Source: JAEUIZ01 sp046155605 (GTDB taxonomy: Bacteria; Planctomycetota; Phycisphaerae; Phycisphaerales; UBA1924). From it: 46,080 nucleotides of DNA. A model generated the notes under the pieces. It did no database searches. It worked only from the letters and a program-made list of their open reading frames with translations, and was not told where the DNA came from. Below are positions 32,111-40,412 of this stretch, in pieces. The DNA lies in assembly GCA_046155605.1 (NCBI GenBank), contig JBJXFQ010000134.1, positions 1-46,080 of the forward strand, read 5' to 3'. Within the stretch, counting starts at the first letter, position 1. Each line of letters opens with the position of its first letter. The translations under genes were made by a program, and so were the position numbers.

Positions 32111-32401
32111 ATGAGCCTGATTCCGACCAATGCCGCGGCGTCGATCGCAGCGGCGGGGCAGGTGGAGCGGCCCGAGGCCAAGGCGAAGCGCAAGGAGGCG
32201 ATCAAGCCTCCGGTGGCGCGCCCGCGCGATGACGAGCAGGACACGGTGGTCGTTGAGCCCGAGACGCTCGAGGCGGTGCGACGGCTCTCGAGCAACGAGC
32301 AGGAAGACGCGCATCAGGATCGAATGGCGCGCCAGAACTACACCGCGGGCGGGTCAACGACGCCCAAGAAGGGTCCGCCGGCGCTCGACGTGAACGGCTG
32401 A
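32111..32401 (+). CDS. Small charged hypothetical protein
   Basis: The 96-aa product is hydrophilic and probably largely disordered: SLIPTNAAASIAAAGQVERP at the start, a Lys/Arg-rich middle (EAKAKRKEAIKPPVARPRDD), an acidic piece (EQDTVVVEPETLEAVRRL) and SSNEQEDAHQDRMARQNY. Similar short proteins with an S-x-x-P-T-N-x-A-A-S start occur, as I recall, in related planctomycetes, but no function is known to me. No Shine-Dalgarno is visible; a weak GATAGT box ends 5 nt upstream of the ATG. It lies between fabI and the convergent membrane-protein gene, whose stop codon is 6 nt beyond its own. Confidence 0.55.
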   Translation: MSLIPTNAAASIAAAGQVERPEAKAKRKEAIKPPVARPRDDEQDTVVVEPETLEAVRRLSSNEQEDAHQDRMARQNYTAGGSTTPKKGPPALDVNG

Positions 32402-32406
32402 GGCGA

Positions 32407-33930
32407 TCAGGCCGCCCTCGATTGCGGCGGGGCCATCCGTGCGCGTTCGAGCACGCTGAAGAGGCGGACCAGCAGCGCCTGATCCTGATCGCGGCCCACG
32501 AGCCACGACGAATACCGGATGTCGTCCATGATGTCGCTGCGGACGTAGGTGAGGCGGTCGGGCGGGCTCGACGCAGCGGCCAGGACGATTCCCGCGCCGA
32601 CGCGACCGAGCGTCAGCGGGCCGGGCGCGCCCATCTCAAACTCGGCCTGCAGGAACGCGAGGTGATCGTGGACGCTCCCGTCATTCTGCCGCGAGATCAC
32701 CGCGTCGGCGCGGACCATCGCGGCAAAGGCGGCCTCGTCGTCTCCCGAGGCGAGCCGCAGCGCGGCGGCGCGGAGCAGCGCCTCCGGCTCGTCACCCAGG
32801 ATGTCCAGCGCCGCATCGACCCCGCGTCGGCGAACATCAAGTTCCAGCCGCGCGTCGGTGCTGGCGAGCCACGCGCCGGCGACGCGAGCCGCGGCGCGAC
32901 GGGCGTCCGTGATGCGATCCGCGGGGCGCGTGATCAGCCCGGCGAGTTCCAGGAGGCACGACTCGGCTGGCCCGGTCGGCGCGCGTCCCGGGCGCAGGTC
33001 GCCACGCTGCACGGGCCGACGCCCGCGCAGACGATCGGCGAGCGTGAGCCGCGCTGGCGAGCGAGAGAGCGTGGCCATGGCACGCACCAGACACGCCGCG
33101 AGCGTCAGATCGTCGCGCGAGCCCGGGTCAATCTCGCCAAGGTTCACCTGGGCGGCATCGACGCGGAGCGGGAAGATCGAGCCGTACGTCAACGGGCGCT
33201 GGGCCGACCAATCGAACCACGCGGCGTCGAGCCCGTCTGCCTCGGGCGAGACGACTCGCACCGGCCCCTGGCCCTGTTGACGCACCAGCGCGTCGAGATG
33301 GAAGCGTTTGAGGTCCGCGTCGTCGTCGCGTCCGCTCGGGATGCGGACCCATTGCGTCGCCGCGCCTCCGGTCGAGGGTGCCTCGGTGAGGGCGGCGAAG
33401 AGTTCGGGCGTGAGGTCGAGGCCGATGCGGAGGGGCCGCATGGGCCATGCCGAACGGTCGATGGAGTGAGCGGCACGCTGCTCGACCGTGCTCAGTCCGG
33501 TCGAAGGCAGGCCGGCAGAGGTCGAGATTGATCGTGCAACATCGAGCGCCGCGGCCGCGGTCGAACCGATGACCAGCGGCAGGTCGAGCGCCTCGGCCGC
33601 AACACGCGGGAGCAGTTCCTTGGGCGGCGCGGCATTGGTCGACGCGACGGCCAGTTCGTGGCGACGGCGAAGGTGGCCCGCCAGTTGGATCAGGCCCAGC
33701 AGCCACACGCCGCCGGGCATCCCCAGCACCGGCGTCTTGAGCCCGTGAACTCCGAGGTATGCTGCGACACCGACAGCGACGCCCGAGGCCGTCAGCAGCG
33801 CCAGTGCGCCGGGAGTTCCGGAGTTGACAGGCGCAACCGAGCCAAGGCCAGGCGCGGCGGTGCGCGGCAGCGGGCTCGGATTGATGACGGCATTCGCGCT
33901 GGGGTACGGATCGGTGCCCTGGTGTTGCAT
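32407..33930 (-). CDS. Hypothetical protein with N-terminal membrane segments
   Basis: The 507-aa product has two adjacent hydrophobic stretches near the N-terminus (ALALLTASGVAVGVAAYLGV and GMPGGVWLLGLIQLAGHL) after a Pro/Ser-rich lead, followed by a long soluble part. The soluble part includes RPLRIGLDLTPELFAALTEA, SIFPLRVDAAQVNLGEIDP and an Ala/Arg-rich helical second half (ALLRAAALRLASGDDEAAFA) that resembles TPR-like helices but lacks clear consensus. It ends with DIRYSSWLVGRDQDQALLVR. I recognise no family. The ATG at 33930 has no Shine-Dalgarno and no good -10 box, so the start is uncertain. It lies 151 nt downstream of the DUF1844 gene on the same strand. Confidence 0.55.
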   Translation of the reverse strand: MQHQGTDPYPSANAVINPSPLPRTAAPGLGSVAPVNSGTPGALALLTASGVAVGVAAYLGVHGLKTPVLGMPGGVWLLGLIQLAGHLRRRHELAVASTNAAPPKELLPRVAAEALDLPLVIGSTAAAALDVARSISTSAGLPSTGLSTVEQRAAHSIDRSAWPMRPLRIGLDLTPELFAALTEAPSTGGAATQWVRIPSGRDDDADLKRFHLDALVRQQGQGPVRVVSPEADGLDAAWFDWSAQRPLTYGSIFPLRVDAAQVNLGEIDPGSRDDLTLAACLVRAMATLSRSPARLTLADRLRGRRPVQRGDLRPGRAPTGPAESCLLELAGLITRPADRITDARRAAARVAGAWLASTDARLELDVRRRGVDAALDILGDEPEALLRAAALRLASGDDEAAFAAMVRADAVISRQNDGSVHDHLAFLQAEFEMGAPGPLTLGRVGAGIVLAAASSPPDRLTYVRSDIMDDIRYSSWLVGRDQDQALLVRLFSVLERARMAPPQSRAA

Positions 33931-34081
33931 AAGACCGCACGATTCGGCGTGCGCGGCATCCGTCGTGAGCGCGGGGGTCGCGGCCTTTACGCCCGAGGCA
34001 CAGACTCCAACGCCTGGCGCGACCGCGACACGAGCGCGGGGGCTCGCGCGGTCCGAGAAGTCGGGAGGAGTTATCGAGCGA

Positions 34082-34534
34082 TCAGGGCCTGCCGGGCGCG
34101 CGGGGGGCTTCCGAGGGCTTGAGTTTGCCTTCGTCGATCGCCTTTTGCACGGCCTTGCTCACCTCGACAAACTGCATTCGCAGTTCGTAGAGCACCTTGG
34201 TCAGGGTCTGCGTCTCGTCGGGCGTCAGGTTGCCCTTGGTCTTGGTTTCCACCAGCGCGAGCATGTCGATGTTGAACTTGGCGGCCTCGAGCGAGACGAG
34301 CCGACGGCCGGACTCCGGATCGGGGAACGCGCCGAGATAGAGGAGCACCTGTGAGGCGAACATGCGCACCAACTCATCGAAATCCGCCGCCGGCAGCGCG
34401 TAGGGGTCGTCGGCGGTGCCGCCCGCGGGCGGCGCGGCGGGCTTGGCCTTCTCGGCGGCGGTGAGCCGCTCTTTTTCGGCCTGGGCTTGCGACTTCCAGT
34501 CGCTATCGACGATAATCTTGGGCGTGTCGGACAT
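34082..34534 (-). CDS. DUF1844 family protein
   Basis: The 150-aa product fits DUF1844, a small conserved protein of planctomycetes and some proteobacteria with no assigned role. After a charged Lys/Ala/Pro linker the core reads ADFDELVRMFASQVLLYLGA, FPDPESGRRLVSLEAAKFNI and DMLALVETKTKGNLTPDETQ, where the M-x-x-Q-x-x-x-x-L-G and A-x-x-x-I-D-x-L-x-x-L-x-x-K-T-x-G-N-L signatures are characteristic. The start ATG at 34534 is only 20 nt from the divergent start of the SurA-like lipoprotein gene at 34555, so promoter elements must lie inside the opposite coding region. GGGG precedes the ATG with a 6-nt gap. Confidence 0.85.
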   Translation of the reverse strand: MSDTPKIIVDSDWKSQAQAEKERLTAAEKAKPAAPPAGGTADDPYALPAADFDELVRMFASQVLLYLGAFPDPESGRRLVSLEAAKFNIDMLALVETKTKGNLTPDETQTLTKVLYELRMQFVEVSKAVQKAIDEGKLKPSEAPRAPGRP

Positions 34535-34554
34535 GGGATCCCCTGAAGGAAGAC

Positions 34555-35952
34555 ATGAACTCTAGCGCACGCCGATGCTCAGGCCGCTTTCGCTTTCGCC
34601 GAATTACCTCGGCTTGTCACGCGGCTGCTTGCGTGGGGTGTTCAGTCGCGATGCTGGGCGGGTGCCTCGCGCGAGTGACCACCAAAGGCCCGGATCGGCT
34701 TACCTCGGCGGACTTCCGATCGCCCCCGAGCGGTGAGTCGTCGAACATCGCCGCGCCATCGCCCGCATCGGCCTCGGCTGCTCCGCGAGCCGGGATCTCA
34801 GAGAAGCGGGCCGCGAGCGAGAACGAAACGCCGGCTGCAATGCAGCCGGCAGCGGTTCCGCCGGCACCCGTGCAGCCCCCGATGCGCGTCGAGACGGAGG
34901 CCGGGCCACCGAGGCTTGGGGCGAGCGACACCGGCGTGCCCATCGACGAGCCAACGCTGATCGACGAGAAGGTCGGCGAGATCAACGGCCGCCCGGTGTG
35001 GGCGGGCGAGGTCTTCGATGTCATCGGCCCGACGCTGGCCAACGCTGCTCGCAACGCCAAGGCCGCTGCTGCCGCGGACCCGCGACGGGCCCAGGCCGTG
35101 CGAACCGAGTGGGAGGACCAGGCCTTCGGCACGATCGCCAGTTACTTGCGACGCATCATCGAGGATGAACTGTTGTCGTCCGAAGCGCGAGCGGGCCTCA
35201 AGCCGCAAGAGAAGCAGGGGCTCAAGTCGATCCTCGACAACCTCGTCGAGAACCAGCGTCGGCAGGCCGGAGGCCGCGCCGCGGCCGAACGCGAACTGCG
35301 CGAGGCCAACGTCACGCGGCAGGACCTCGTCCGCGATCGCGAGACCAAGATCCTGATCTATTGGGAGACCGAGCGCGCGATCAGGTCGAGGGCTCGCGTG
35401 AGTTGGAAGGACGTGCAGATTTACTACGAACGGAACCGCGATGCCTACAACCCCAAACCCAAGGCGACCTTTCGAATGATCCGCGTCGGTGCCGAGAACG
35501 CGGACGCCGTCACGGCGGCGCTCGCGGCGGGCCGACCGTTTGAAGAGGTCGCGCGGCAGCCGCAGAATCGCGCGCGTCGGGCCGAGGGCGGGTTGCTGAG
35601 CCCCATCGAGTTCGAGGGCGAGTACGCGAAAGCCGAGTTCTTTGATTCGGCGTTGGCACCGCTGAATGAGGCGGCGCGGGGGCTCTCGCCCGGGCAACGA
35701 ACCACGACTCCGGTGGCGGTGGGCGATGATCGCGCCTGGCTTCTGCTCGAGCGAATCGATGCCCGCTCGCGTCCGCTCAGCGACGGCGACGTGCAACTCG
35801 AAATCATCGGCCTCCTGACGAAGGAAGCCGAGGAACGCGAACGCGGTCGTCACGTCTCGCGGCTGGCGCGCCAGGCCAGCCTCCAAGACCCCAATGACAT
35901 CGCGCGACGCCTCCTCGAGATGGCCATCGAGCGGTATTGGTCCGCGCCGTGA
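34555..35952 (+). CDS. SurA/PpiC-like lipoprotein
   Basis: The 465-aa product has an Arg-rich n-region, a hydrophobic stretch and a lipobox (CSVAMLGGC, Cys at about 37), then a Pro/Ala-rich linker. From about residue 135, VGEINGRPVWAGEVFDVIGP and the helices that follow (SYLRRIIEDELLSSEARAGL, ANVTRQDLVRDRETKILIYW, WKDVQIYYERNRDAYNPKPK) resemble the N-terminal chaperone domain of SurA/PpiC proteins. ATFRMIRVGAENADAVTAAL onward with RAEGGLLSPIEFEGEY and ALAPLNEAARGLSPGQRTTT followed by PVAVGDDRAWLLLER reads as a parvulin-like PPIase domain. It would assist folding of exported or outer-membrane proteins. ATG at 34555 has AAGGA upstream. Its TGA overlaps the GTG of the yraN-like gene. Confidence 0.7.
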   Translation: MNSSARRCSGRFRFRRITSACHAAACVGCSVAMLGGCLARVTTKGPDRLTSADFRSPPSGESSNIAAPSPASASAAPRAGISEKRAASENETPAAMQPAAVPPAPVQPPMRVETEAGPPRLGASDTGVPIDEPTLIDEKVGEINGRPVWAGEVFDVIGPTLANAARNAKAAAAADPRRAQAVRTEWEDQAFGTIASYLRRIIEDELLSSEARAGLKPQEKQGLKSILDNLVENQRRQAGGRAAAERELREANVTRQDLVRDRETKILIYWETERAIRSRARVSWKDVQIYYERNRDAYNPKPKATFRMIRVGAENADAVTAALAAGRPFEEVARQPQNRARRAEGGLLSPIEFEGEYAKAEFFDSALAPLNEAARGLSPGQRTTTPVAVGDDRAWLLLERIDARSRPLSDGDVQLEIIGLLTKEAEERERGRHVSRLARQASLQDPNDIARRLLEMAIERYWSAP

Positions 35953-36422
35953 GCGGGTCCGCCGTCCTCCTGCGGCTCGCCACGCTCGCTCGGCGGATCG
36001 CGGAAATCGGTCGCGGCACGGGCACGACCGGTGGCGCGCGGACAAAGGCAAGCGTCGGTCGCGCGGGCGAGCGCGAGGCCGCGAAACGAATGCGGAAACT
36101 GGGCTATCGGGTGCTTCGTCGCAACGCACGCATCGCGCGGCAGGAGATCGATCTCGTCTGCCTCGCGCCCGACGATCTGACCATCGTGCTCGTCGAGGTC
36201 AAGACTCGCCACCGTGCGGCGGGGGCGCCGGCAGCGAGCCTCGCGGCCGCGCCCGAGCGAGCGGTCGACGAGCGGAAGCGACTCGCGATGCGCGCCGCCG
36301 CCACGGCCCTTCGCACCGCGAATGGCTGGGAGCGCAGGCCCATGCGTCTCGATGTCGTCGCCATCGAACTCCACGACCGCGGCCGCGCCGAGTTTCGACA
36401 CTGGCCCGGGCCTCGGATTTGA
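35949..36422 (+). CDS. YraN/UPF0102 family nuclease-fold protein
   Basis: The 157-aa product has the conserved core GRAGEREAAKRMRKLGYRVL, RRNARIARQEIDLVCLAPDD and LTIVLVEVKTRHRA. The acidic pattern (G-x-x-G-E, E-I-D-L, E-V-K) is the PD-(D/E)xK-like arrangement of UPF0102, whose members are related to Holliday-junction resolvases. A 40-residue N-terminal extension of Leu/Arg/Gly character precedes the core, and the late RRPMRLDVVAIEL strand completes it. The GTG start overlaps the stop of the SurA-like gene by 4 nt. An internal loop (GAPAASLAAAPERAVDER) is longer than usual. serS follows 40 nt later with its own promoter-like box. Confidence 0.85.
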   Translation: MSGSAVLLRLATLARRIAEIGRGTGTTGGARTKASVGRAGEREAAKRMRKLGYRVLRRNARIARQEIDLVCLAPDDLTIVLVEVKTRHRAAGAPAASLAAAPERAVDERKRLAMRAAATALRTANGWERRPMRLDVVAIELHDRGRAEFRHWPGPRI

Positions 36423-36449
36423 CGCGGCCTGGCCTCTGCATCGTCGAGC

Positions 36450-36455
36450 TAGACT
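36450..36455 (+). promoter_or_regulatory. -10-like box TAGACT, leaderless start of serS
   Basis: TAGACT ends 7 nt before the serS ATG at 36463. The intervening bases (TGGCCCC) cannot act as a Shine-Dalgarno sequence. Confidence 0.45.
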
Positions 36456-36462
36456 TGGCCCC

Positions 36463-37908
36463 ATGATCGACCTCCGCGCGCTGCGTGACAATCCGCAACG
36501 GTTCAAGGATGGCTGCCGAAAGAAGGGCTTTGCCGTCGACATCGACCACATCCTCGTGCTCGACGCCCGCAAGCGGCAACTCATGACCGAGCGCGAGCGA
36601 CTCCGCGCCGAGCAGGGCAAGATCGAGAAGGAACTCGGTCCGCAACTCGGCAAACTCTCCGGACAGATCAAGTCGCTCCAGAAAGAAGGCAAGGCCGCCG
36701 AGGCCGCGGCGCTGCAGGCGCAGGTCGATGACCTCAAGGCCAAGCCGGCGGGGTACAAAGCCGAGGGCGCGCGGCTGGAGGCCGAGATCGCCCAGATGGA
36801 CCCGCAACTCCGCGACCTTGTCCTGGCCGTCCCGCTGCCGCCCGACGACGACGTGCCCGTGGGCACCAGCGCGGCCGACAACGTCGAGATCAAGCGATGG
36901 AACCCGCCTGGTTTCGACACGAGCAAGCCGTTCGAGTCGCAGCGCGGCTTCAAGCCCAAAGGCCACATCGATCTCGTGCGCGACCTCAAACTTGCCGACT
37001 TCGAGCGCGGCGTCAAACTCGCCGGCTCACGCAGTTACATCCTGACCGGCGACGGCATGCGACTGCACCAGGCCGTGCTGCGATACGCCATGGAGTTCAT
37101 GACGGAAAAGCAGGGGTTCATGCCGGTCTCGGTGCCGGTGGTCGTGCGCGAAGAGGCGATGATCGGCACGGGTTTCTTTCCGGCGGGGCGCGAGCAGGCG
37201 TATCACATCCCCGAAAGCCAGCGACAGAGCGCCGACGACGCCGACGGCAAGAGCAAAGGCTACGACCTGTTTCTCACCGGCACGGGCGAGGTGGGCCTCA
37301 TGGGCGTCTATAGCGACGAGATCCTCGACGAGGCGAGCCTGCCGCTGAAAATGTGTACCGTGAGCACGTGTTTCCGCCGCGAAGCCGGAGCGGCGGGCAA
37401 GGACACGGCGGGCCTCTATCGCATCCACCAGTTCGACAAGGTCGAGCAAGTGGTGATCTGCAAGGCCGACGAGGCCGAGAGCCGGGCGTGGCATAGACGA
37501 ATGATCGGCTTCGTCGAAGAAATCCTGCAAAGCCTCGCCATTCCGTATCGCCTCCTGCAATGCTGCACGGGCGATCTTGGACCCAAGAACGCGGACATGG
37601 TAGACATCGAGAGTTGGATGCCCGGGCGGGGTGGCACCGGACTCCAGGCCGGTGCGGGAGACTACGGCGAAACGCACTCGGCGTCGCGGCTGTACGACTA
37701 CCAGTGCCGACGGCTCAACATGCGATACCGCGTCGGCGGCGCGCAGGGCAAGGGCGACACCGTCTTCTGCCACTCGCTGAACAACACCGTGATCGCCAGC
37801 CCGCGCGTGCTCATCCCGATCCTCGAGAACCACCAGAACGCCGACGGCAGCGTGACGATCCCCGAGCCGCTGCGGGGGTACATGGGGGGGCGGGATCGGA
37901 TCGGATGA
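36463..37908 (+). CDS. serS: Seryl-tRNA synthetase
   Basis: The 481-aa product charges tRNA-Ser. The N-terminal long antiparallel coiled-coil tRNA-binding arm is evident (MIDLRALRDNPQRFKDGCRK, then KRQLMTERERLRAEQGKIEK and EAAALQAQVDDLKAKPAGYK). Class II motifs follow: LTGDGMRLHQAVLRYAMEFM (motif 1 region), CFRREAGAAGKDTAGLYRIH and QFDKVEQVVICKADE (motif 2), and FCHSLNNTVIASPRVLIPIL with EN (motif 3). GETHSASRLYDYQCRRLNMR is the usual region before motif 3. Length is a little above the bacterial average of about 425 aa because of a longer coiled-coil and a loop around SQRQSADDADGKSKGY. It is followed 18 nt later by the MBOAT gene. Confidence 0.96.
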   Translation: MIDLRALRDNPQRFKDGCRKKGFAVDIDHILVLDARKRQLMTERERLRAEQGKIEKELGPQLGKLSGQIKSLQKEGKAAEAAALQAQVDDLKAKPAGYKAEGARLEAEIAQMDPQLRDLVLAVPLPPDDDVPVGTSAADNVEIKRWNPPGFDTSKPFESQRGFKPKGHIDLVRDLKLADFERGVKLAGSRSYILTGDGMRLHQAVLRYAMEFMTEKQGFMPVSVPVVVREEAMIGTGFFPAGREQAYHIPESQRQSADDADGKSKGYDLFLTGTGEVGLMGVYSDEILDEASLPLKMCTVSTCFRREAGAAGKDTAGLYRIHQFDKVEQVVICKADEAESRAWHRRMIGFVEEILQSLAIPYRLLQCCTGDLGPKNADMVDIESWMPGRGGTGLQAGAGDYGETHSASRLYDYQCRRLNMRYRVGGAQGKGDTVFCHSLNNTVIASPRVLIPILENHQNADGSVTIPEPLRGYMGGRDRIG

Positions 37909-37926
37909 TCGCCGCGGAGAAAGCGC

Positions 37927-39312
37927 ATGATCTTCTCCGCGATCGACTTCCTCTTCCTCTTCCTGCCCGTCACGCTCGCGCTCTTTCTCGCCGCCCGACG
38001 CCTCGCCGGTCTCGCGCCGGCCCTCGCGTTCCTCACCCTCGCCTCGGTCGTCTTCTACGGGCTCTGGAAGCCCGAGCATGTCCCGCTCCTCCTCGGCTCG
38101 GTCGTGGGAAACTACCTCGTCGCGCGCGGCCTCGGGCCTGATCGCGCGCGCAATCGTGCGATACGGACCCTTGGCGTCGCGGCCAACCTGGCGCTGCTCT
38201 TCTGGTTCAAGTACGCGTCCTTCGCTTCGGTGCAGTTGCACGCCGCGGGCATCGTCGCTTCGCCTCTCGCGCCCAAGGTCTTGCCTCTCGCCATCTCCTT
38301 CTTTACGTTCCAGCAGATCGCGTACCTCGTTGACGTCTCGCGCGGCGAAGCGAGCCGAGTCTCGCTCCTCAAGCACCTCCTCTTCGTCAGTTTCTTCCCG
38401 CACCTCATCGCAGGCCCCATCACCCATCCCGCCACCATCCTGCCCCAGTTCGACACGCTCCGGCCCACATGGGATCGCGCGGCCCTGGGCATCTTCATCT
38501 TCGCCGTCGGCCTCGCCAAAAAGGTGGCCCTCGCCGATCCGGTCGGCCGCTTTGCCGACCCCTGCTTCGCCAACCCCGAGAGCCTCGCCCAGGTCAATGC
38601 CGCGGCGGGCGTCCTCGCCTACACGCTCCAACTCTACTTCGATTTCTCGGGCTATTCCGACATGGCCGTCGGGCTCGGGCTGCTCTTCGGCATCCAACTT
38701 CCCTGGAACTTTTTCTCGCCCTACAAGGCCCGCAGCATCGCCGAGTTCTGGCGGCACTGGCACGTCACGCTCTCCGACTTCCTCAAAAACTACGTCTACA
38801 TCCCGCTCGGCGGCTCACGCCGCGGGCTGCCGCGCACCATCATTAATCTCCTCATCACGATGCTCCTGGGCGGGATCTGGCACGGCGCGGGCTGGACGTT
38901 TTTGCTCTGGGGCGCCCTGCACGGCTCGGCGCTGGCGATCAACCATGTGTGGCGTTCGTTCAAGATCCCGTTCCCGCGAATCCTGGGCTGGGCTCTCACC
39001 ATCGGCGTCGTGATGGCCGGGTGGGTGTTGTTCCGCGCCGGCTCGCTCGGCAAGGCGGGCGCGATCTATCGCCGGTTGATCGGGGTCGAGGGCCGCTGGA
39101 TGGACGAGTGGGATGCGTCCTTCAACCGGGTACTGGTCTACCTCATCGTGAGCGTCGCGATCGCGCTGTTCGCGCCCAACACGAGCCAACTTGCCGCGCG
39201 ATTCCGTCCCAGCCTCCGCTGGTCGCTCTTCGGTGCTGCGCTGCTCGCGCTGGGCATGATGCTCGTCCTCGCCCAGGTCAAGCCCCCGGAGTTCCTCTAC
39301 TTTGACTTCTAA
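37927..39312 (+). CDS. MBOAT-family O-acyltransferase (AlgI/DltB-like)
   Basis: The 461-aa polytopic membrane protein has roughly ten hydrophobic segments, the first being FSAIDFLFLFLPVTLALFLA. Family hallmarks are VFYGLWKPEHVPLLLGSVVG, LPLAISFFTFQQIAYLVDVS, SFFPHLIAGPITHPATILPQ, LYFDFSGYSDMAVGLGLLFG, FWRHWHVTLSDFLKNYVYIP and LLGGIWHGAGWTFLLWGALH, the last with the conserved MBOAT His. It ends LAQVKPPEFLYFDF, close to AlgI-type endings. AlgI and DltB-type proteins carry acyl groups across the membrane and pass them to an SGNH-fold partner that modifies an extracellular polymer. Two such partners are encoded immediately downstream with overlapping or adjacent ends. ATG at 37927 has GGAG upstream. 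The polymer substrate cannot be told from this sequence. Confidence 0.9.
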   Translation: MIFSAIDFLFLFLPVTLALFLAARRLAGLAPALAFLTLASVVFYGLWKPEHVPLLLGSVVGNYLVARGLGPDRARNRAIRTLGVAANLALLFWFKYASFASVQLHAAGIVASPLAPKVLPLAISFFTFQQIAYLVDVSRGEASRVSLLKHLLFVSFFPHLIAGPITHPATILPQFDTLRPTWDRAALGIFIFAVGLAKKVALADPVGRFADPCFANPESLAQVNAAAGVLAYTLQLYFDFSGYSDMAVGLGLLFGIQLPWNFFSPYKARSIAEFWRHWHVTLSDFLKNYVYIPLGGSRRGLPRTIINLLITMLLGGIWHGAGWTFLLWGALHGSALAINHVWRSFKIPFPRILGWALTIGVVMAGWVLFRAGSLGKAGAIYRRLIGVEGRWMDEWDASFNRVLVYLIVSVAIALFAPNTSQLAARFRPSLRWSLFGAALLALGMMLVLAQVKPPEFLYFDF

Positions 39313-40411
39313 CGTCTTCAGCCCGGGCACTCCCAGCCCACCTCGCCTCGGCCCGCGCGCCAGCGTCGCGATCATGCTCGTCGCCGCGCTCTCGCCATTC
39401 CTGCTCGGCATCGATGCCATCGTGCCCTTCTTCGCGTCGCATCAGACCGAATGGTCCCGCGTCATCGACGAACGCGTCCACACCACCGCCGCGGCCATGC
39501 CCTCGCCCAAAGTCATCTTCGTGGGTGGAAGCAACGTCATGTTCGGCATCAACCCGCCCTCGCTCGCGGCACGCCTCGGCCTCCCCGTCATCGCCTACGG
39601 CGTCAACGCCGGTGTCGGGCTTGACCTCATCGTCGCACGGGCCGAGTCGCTCATCGCGCCGGGCGATCTCGTCGTTCTCATGCCCGAAATCGCACATTTC
39701 CGCTCCACCCGCACCGGCGACGACGCGATCCGTGGCGACTGGATCAATCTCTTCGGCGATCAATCTCACTTCGGCGATCGGACAGGCAACGCCGTCGGGC
39801 GCTTCCCGCTGCGACAGTGGATCGCCTCGCGCGAGCGCTGCCGCCGCGTCATCTCGACCGCCGAGAATCGGCTCCTGGGATCGGCGCTCGTTCTTCGAAG
39901 CCGCTGGCGCGGGATCGCCACGGCCGCCCGCCCGCCGGGGCCTTATGACATCCGCAGCATCGCGCCCGAGGGGCACAACACCGCCCCCAGGCCCGGCCCG
40001 CTGACCGTCTTCAAAGGCGTGCCGCTCGTTGGCGTCTCGCCCGCCGACTGGGAGCGATCGCTCGGCGCTGCCGGCGTTCGGCGAATGGCCAGCATCGGCC
40101 GCCAGCGAGGTGTGCGCTGGGTCGTCTTCCCCGGCGTTCTCTCGACGGCCGGCGATCCGCCGCCCGACCCGCGGCGCCTGCGCGCGATGCTGCAGGACGA
40201 GCAACAGTTGCTCAACTACGCGGCCAGGCTCGGCGCCGAGCCCTTCCTCCCGCCGGGCAACAGCCTCCTGATCGGTCCCTACATCTTCGACACGCTCAAT
40301 CACCTCAATGATGAAGGGGTAAAGGTTCTCGAAGTGCGACTGATGCCGGCACTCCAGGCGATCACCCGCGGCCGTGTCATGGGACTGGCGACACTTCCGG
40401 AGGTCCCGTAG
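39302..40411 (+). CDS. SGNH-hydrolase-like membrane-anchored acyltransferase partner, copy 1
   Basis: The 369-aa product has one N-terminal membrane segment (SVAIMLVAALSPFLLGIDAI) and an extracytoplasmic domain. KVIFVGGSNVMFGINPPSLA has the block I nucleophile (Ser 77) of an SGNH/DltD/AlgJ-like domain; GDLVVLMPEIAHF is a following strand; FDTLNHLNDEGVKVLE near the end supplies the expected Asp 330 and His 334. The start is TTG at 39302, 11 nt inside the MBOAT gene, with GGAG 10 nt upstream; the next in-frame ATG (39374) would cut the membrane segment. The neighbouring copy 2 shares most of these blocks. I infer transfer of acetyl or another acyl group from the MBOAT protein to a surface polysaccharide. 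Confidence 0.75.
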   Translation: MTSNVFSPGTPSPPRLGPRASVAIMLVAALSPFLLGIDAIVPFFASHQTEWSRVIDERVHTTAAAMPSPKVIFVGGSNVMFGINPPSLAARLGLPVIAYGVNAGVGLDLIVARAESLIAPGDLVVLMPEIAHFRSTRTGDDAIRGDWINLFGDQSHFGDRTGNAVGRFPLRQWIASRERCRRVISTAENRLLGSALVLRSRWRGIATAARPPGPYDIRSIAPEGHNTAPRPGPLTVFKGVPLVGVSPADWERSLGAAGVRRMASIGRQRGVRWVVFPGVLSTAGDPPPDPRRLRAMLQDEQQLLNYAARLGAEPFLPPGNSLLIGPYIFDTLNHLNDEGVKVLEVRLMPALQAITRGRVMGLATLPEVP

Positions 40412-40412
40412 T

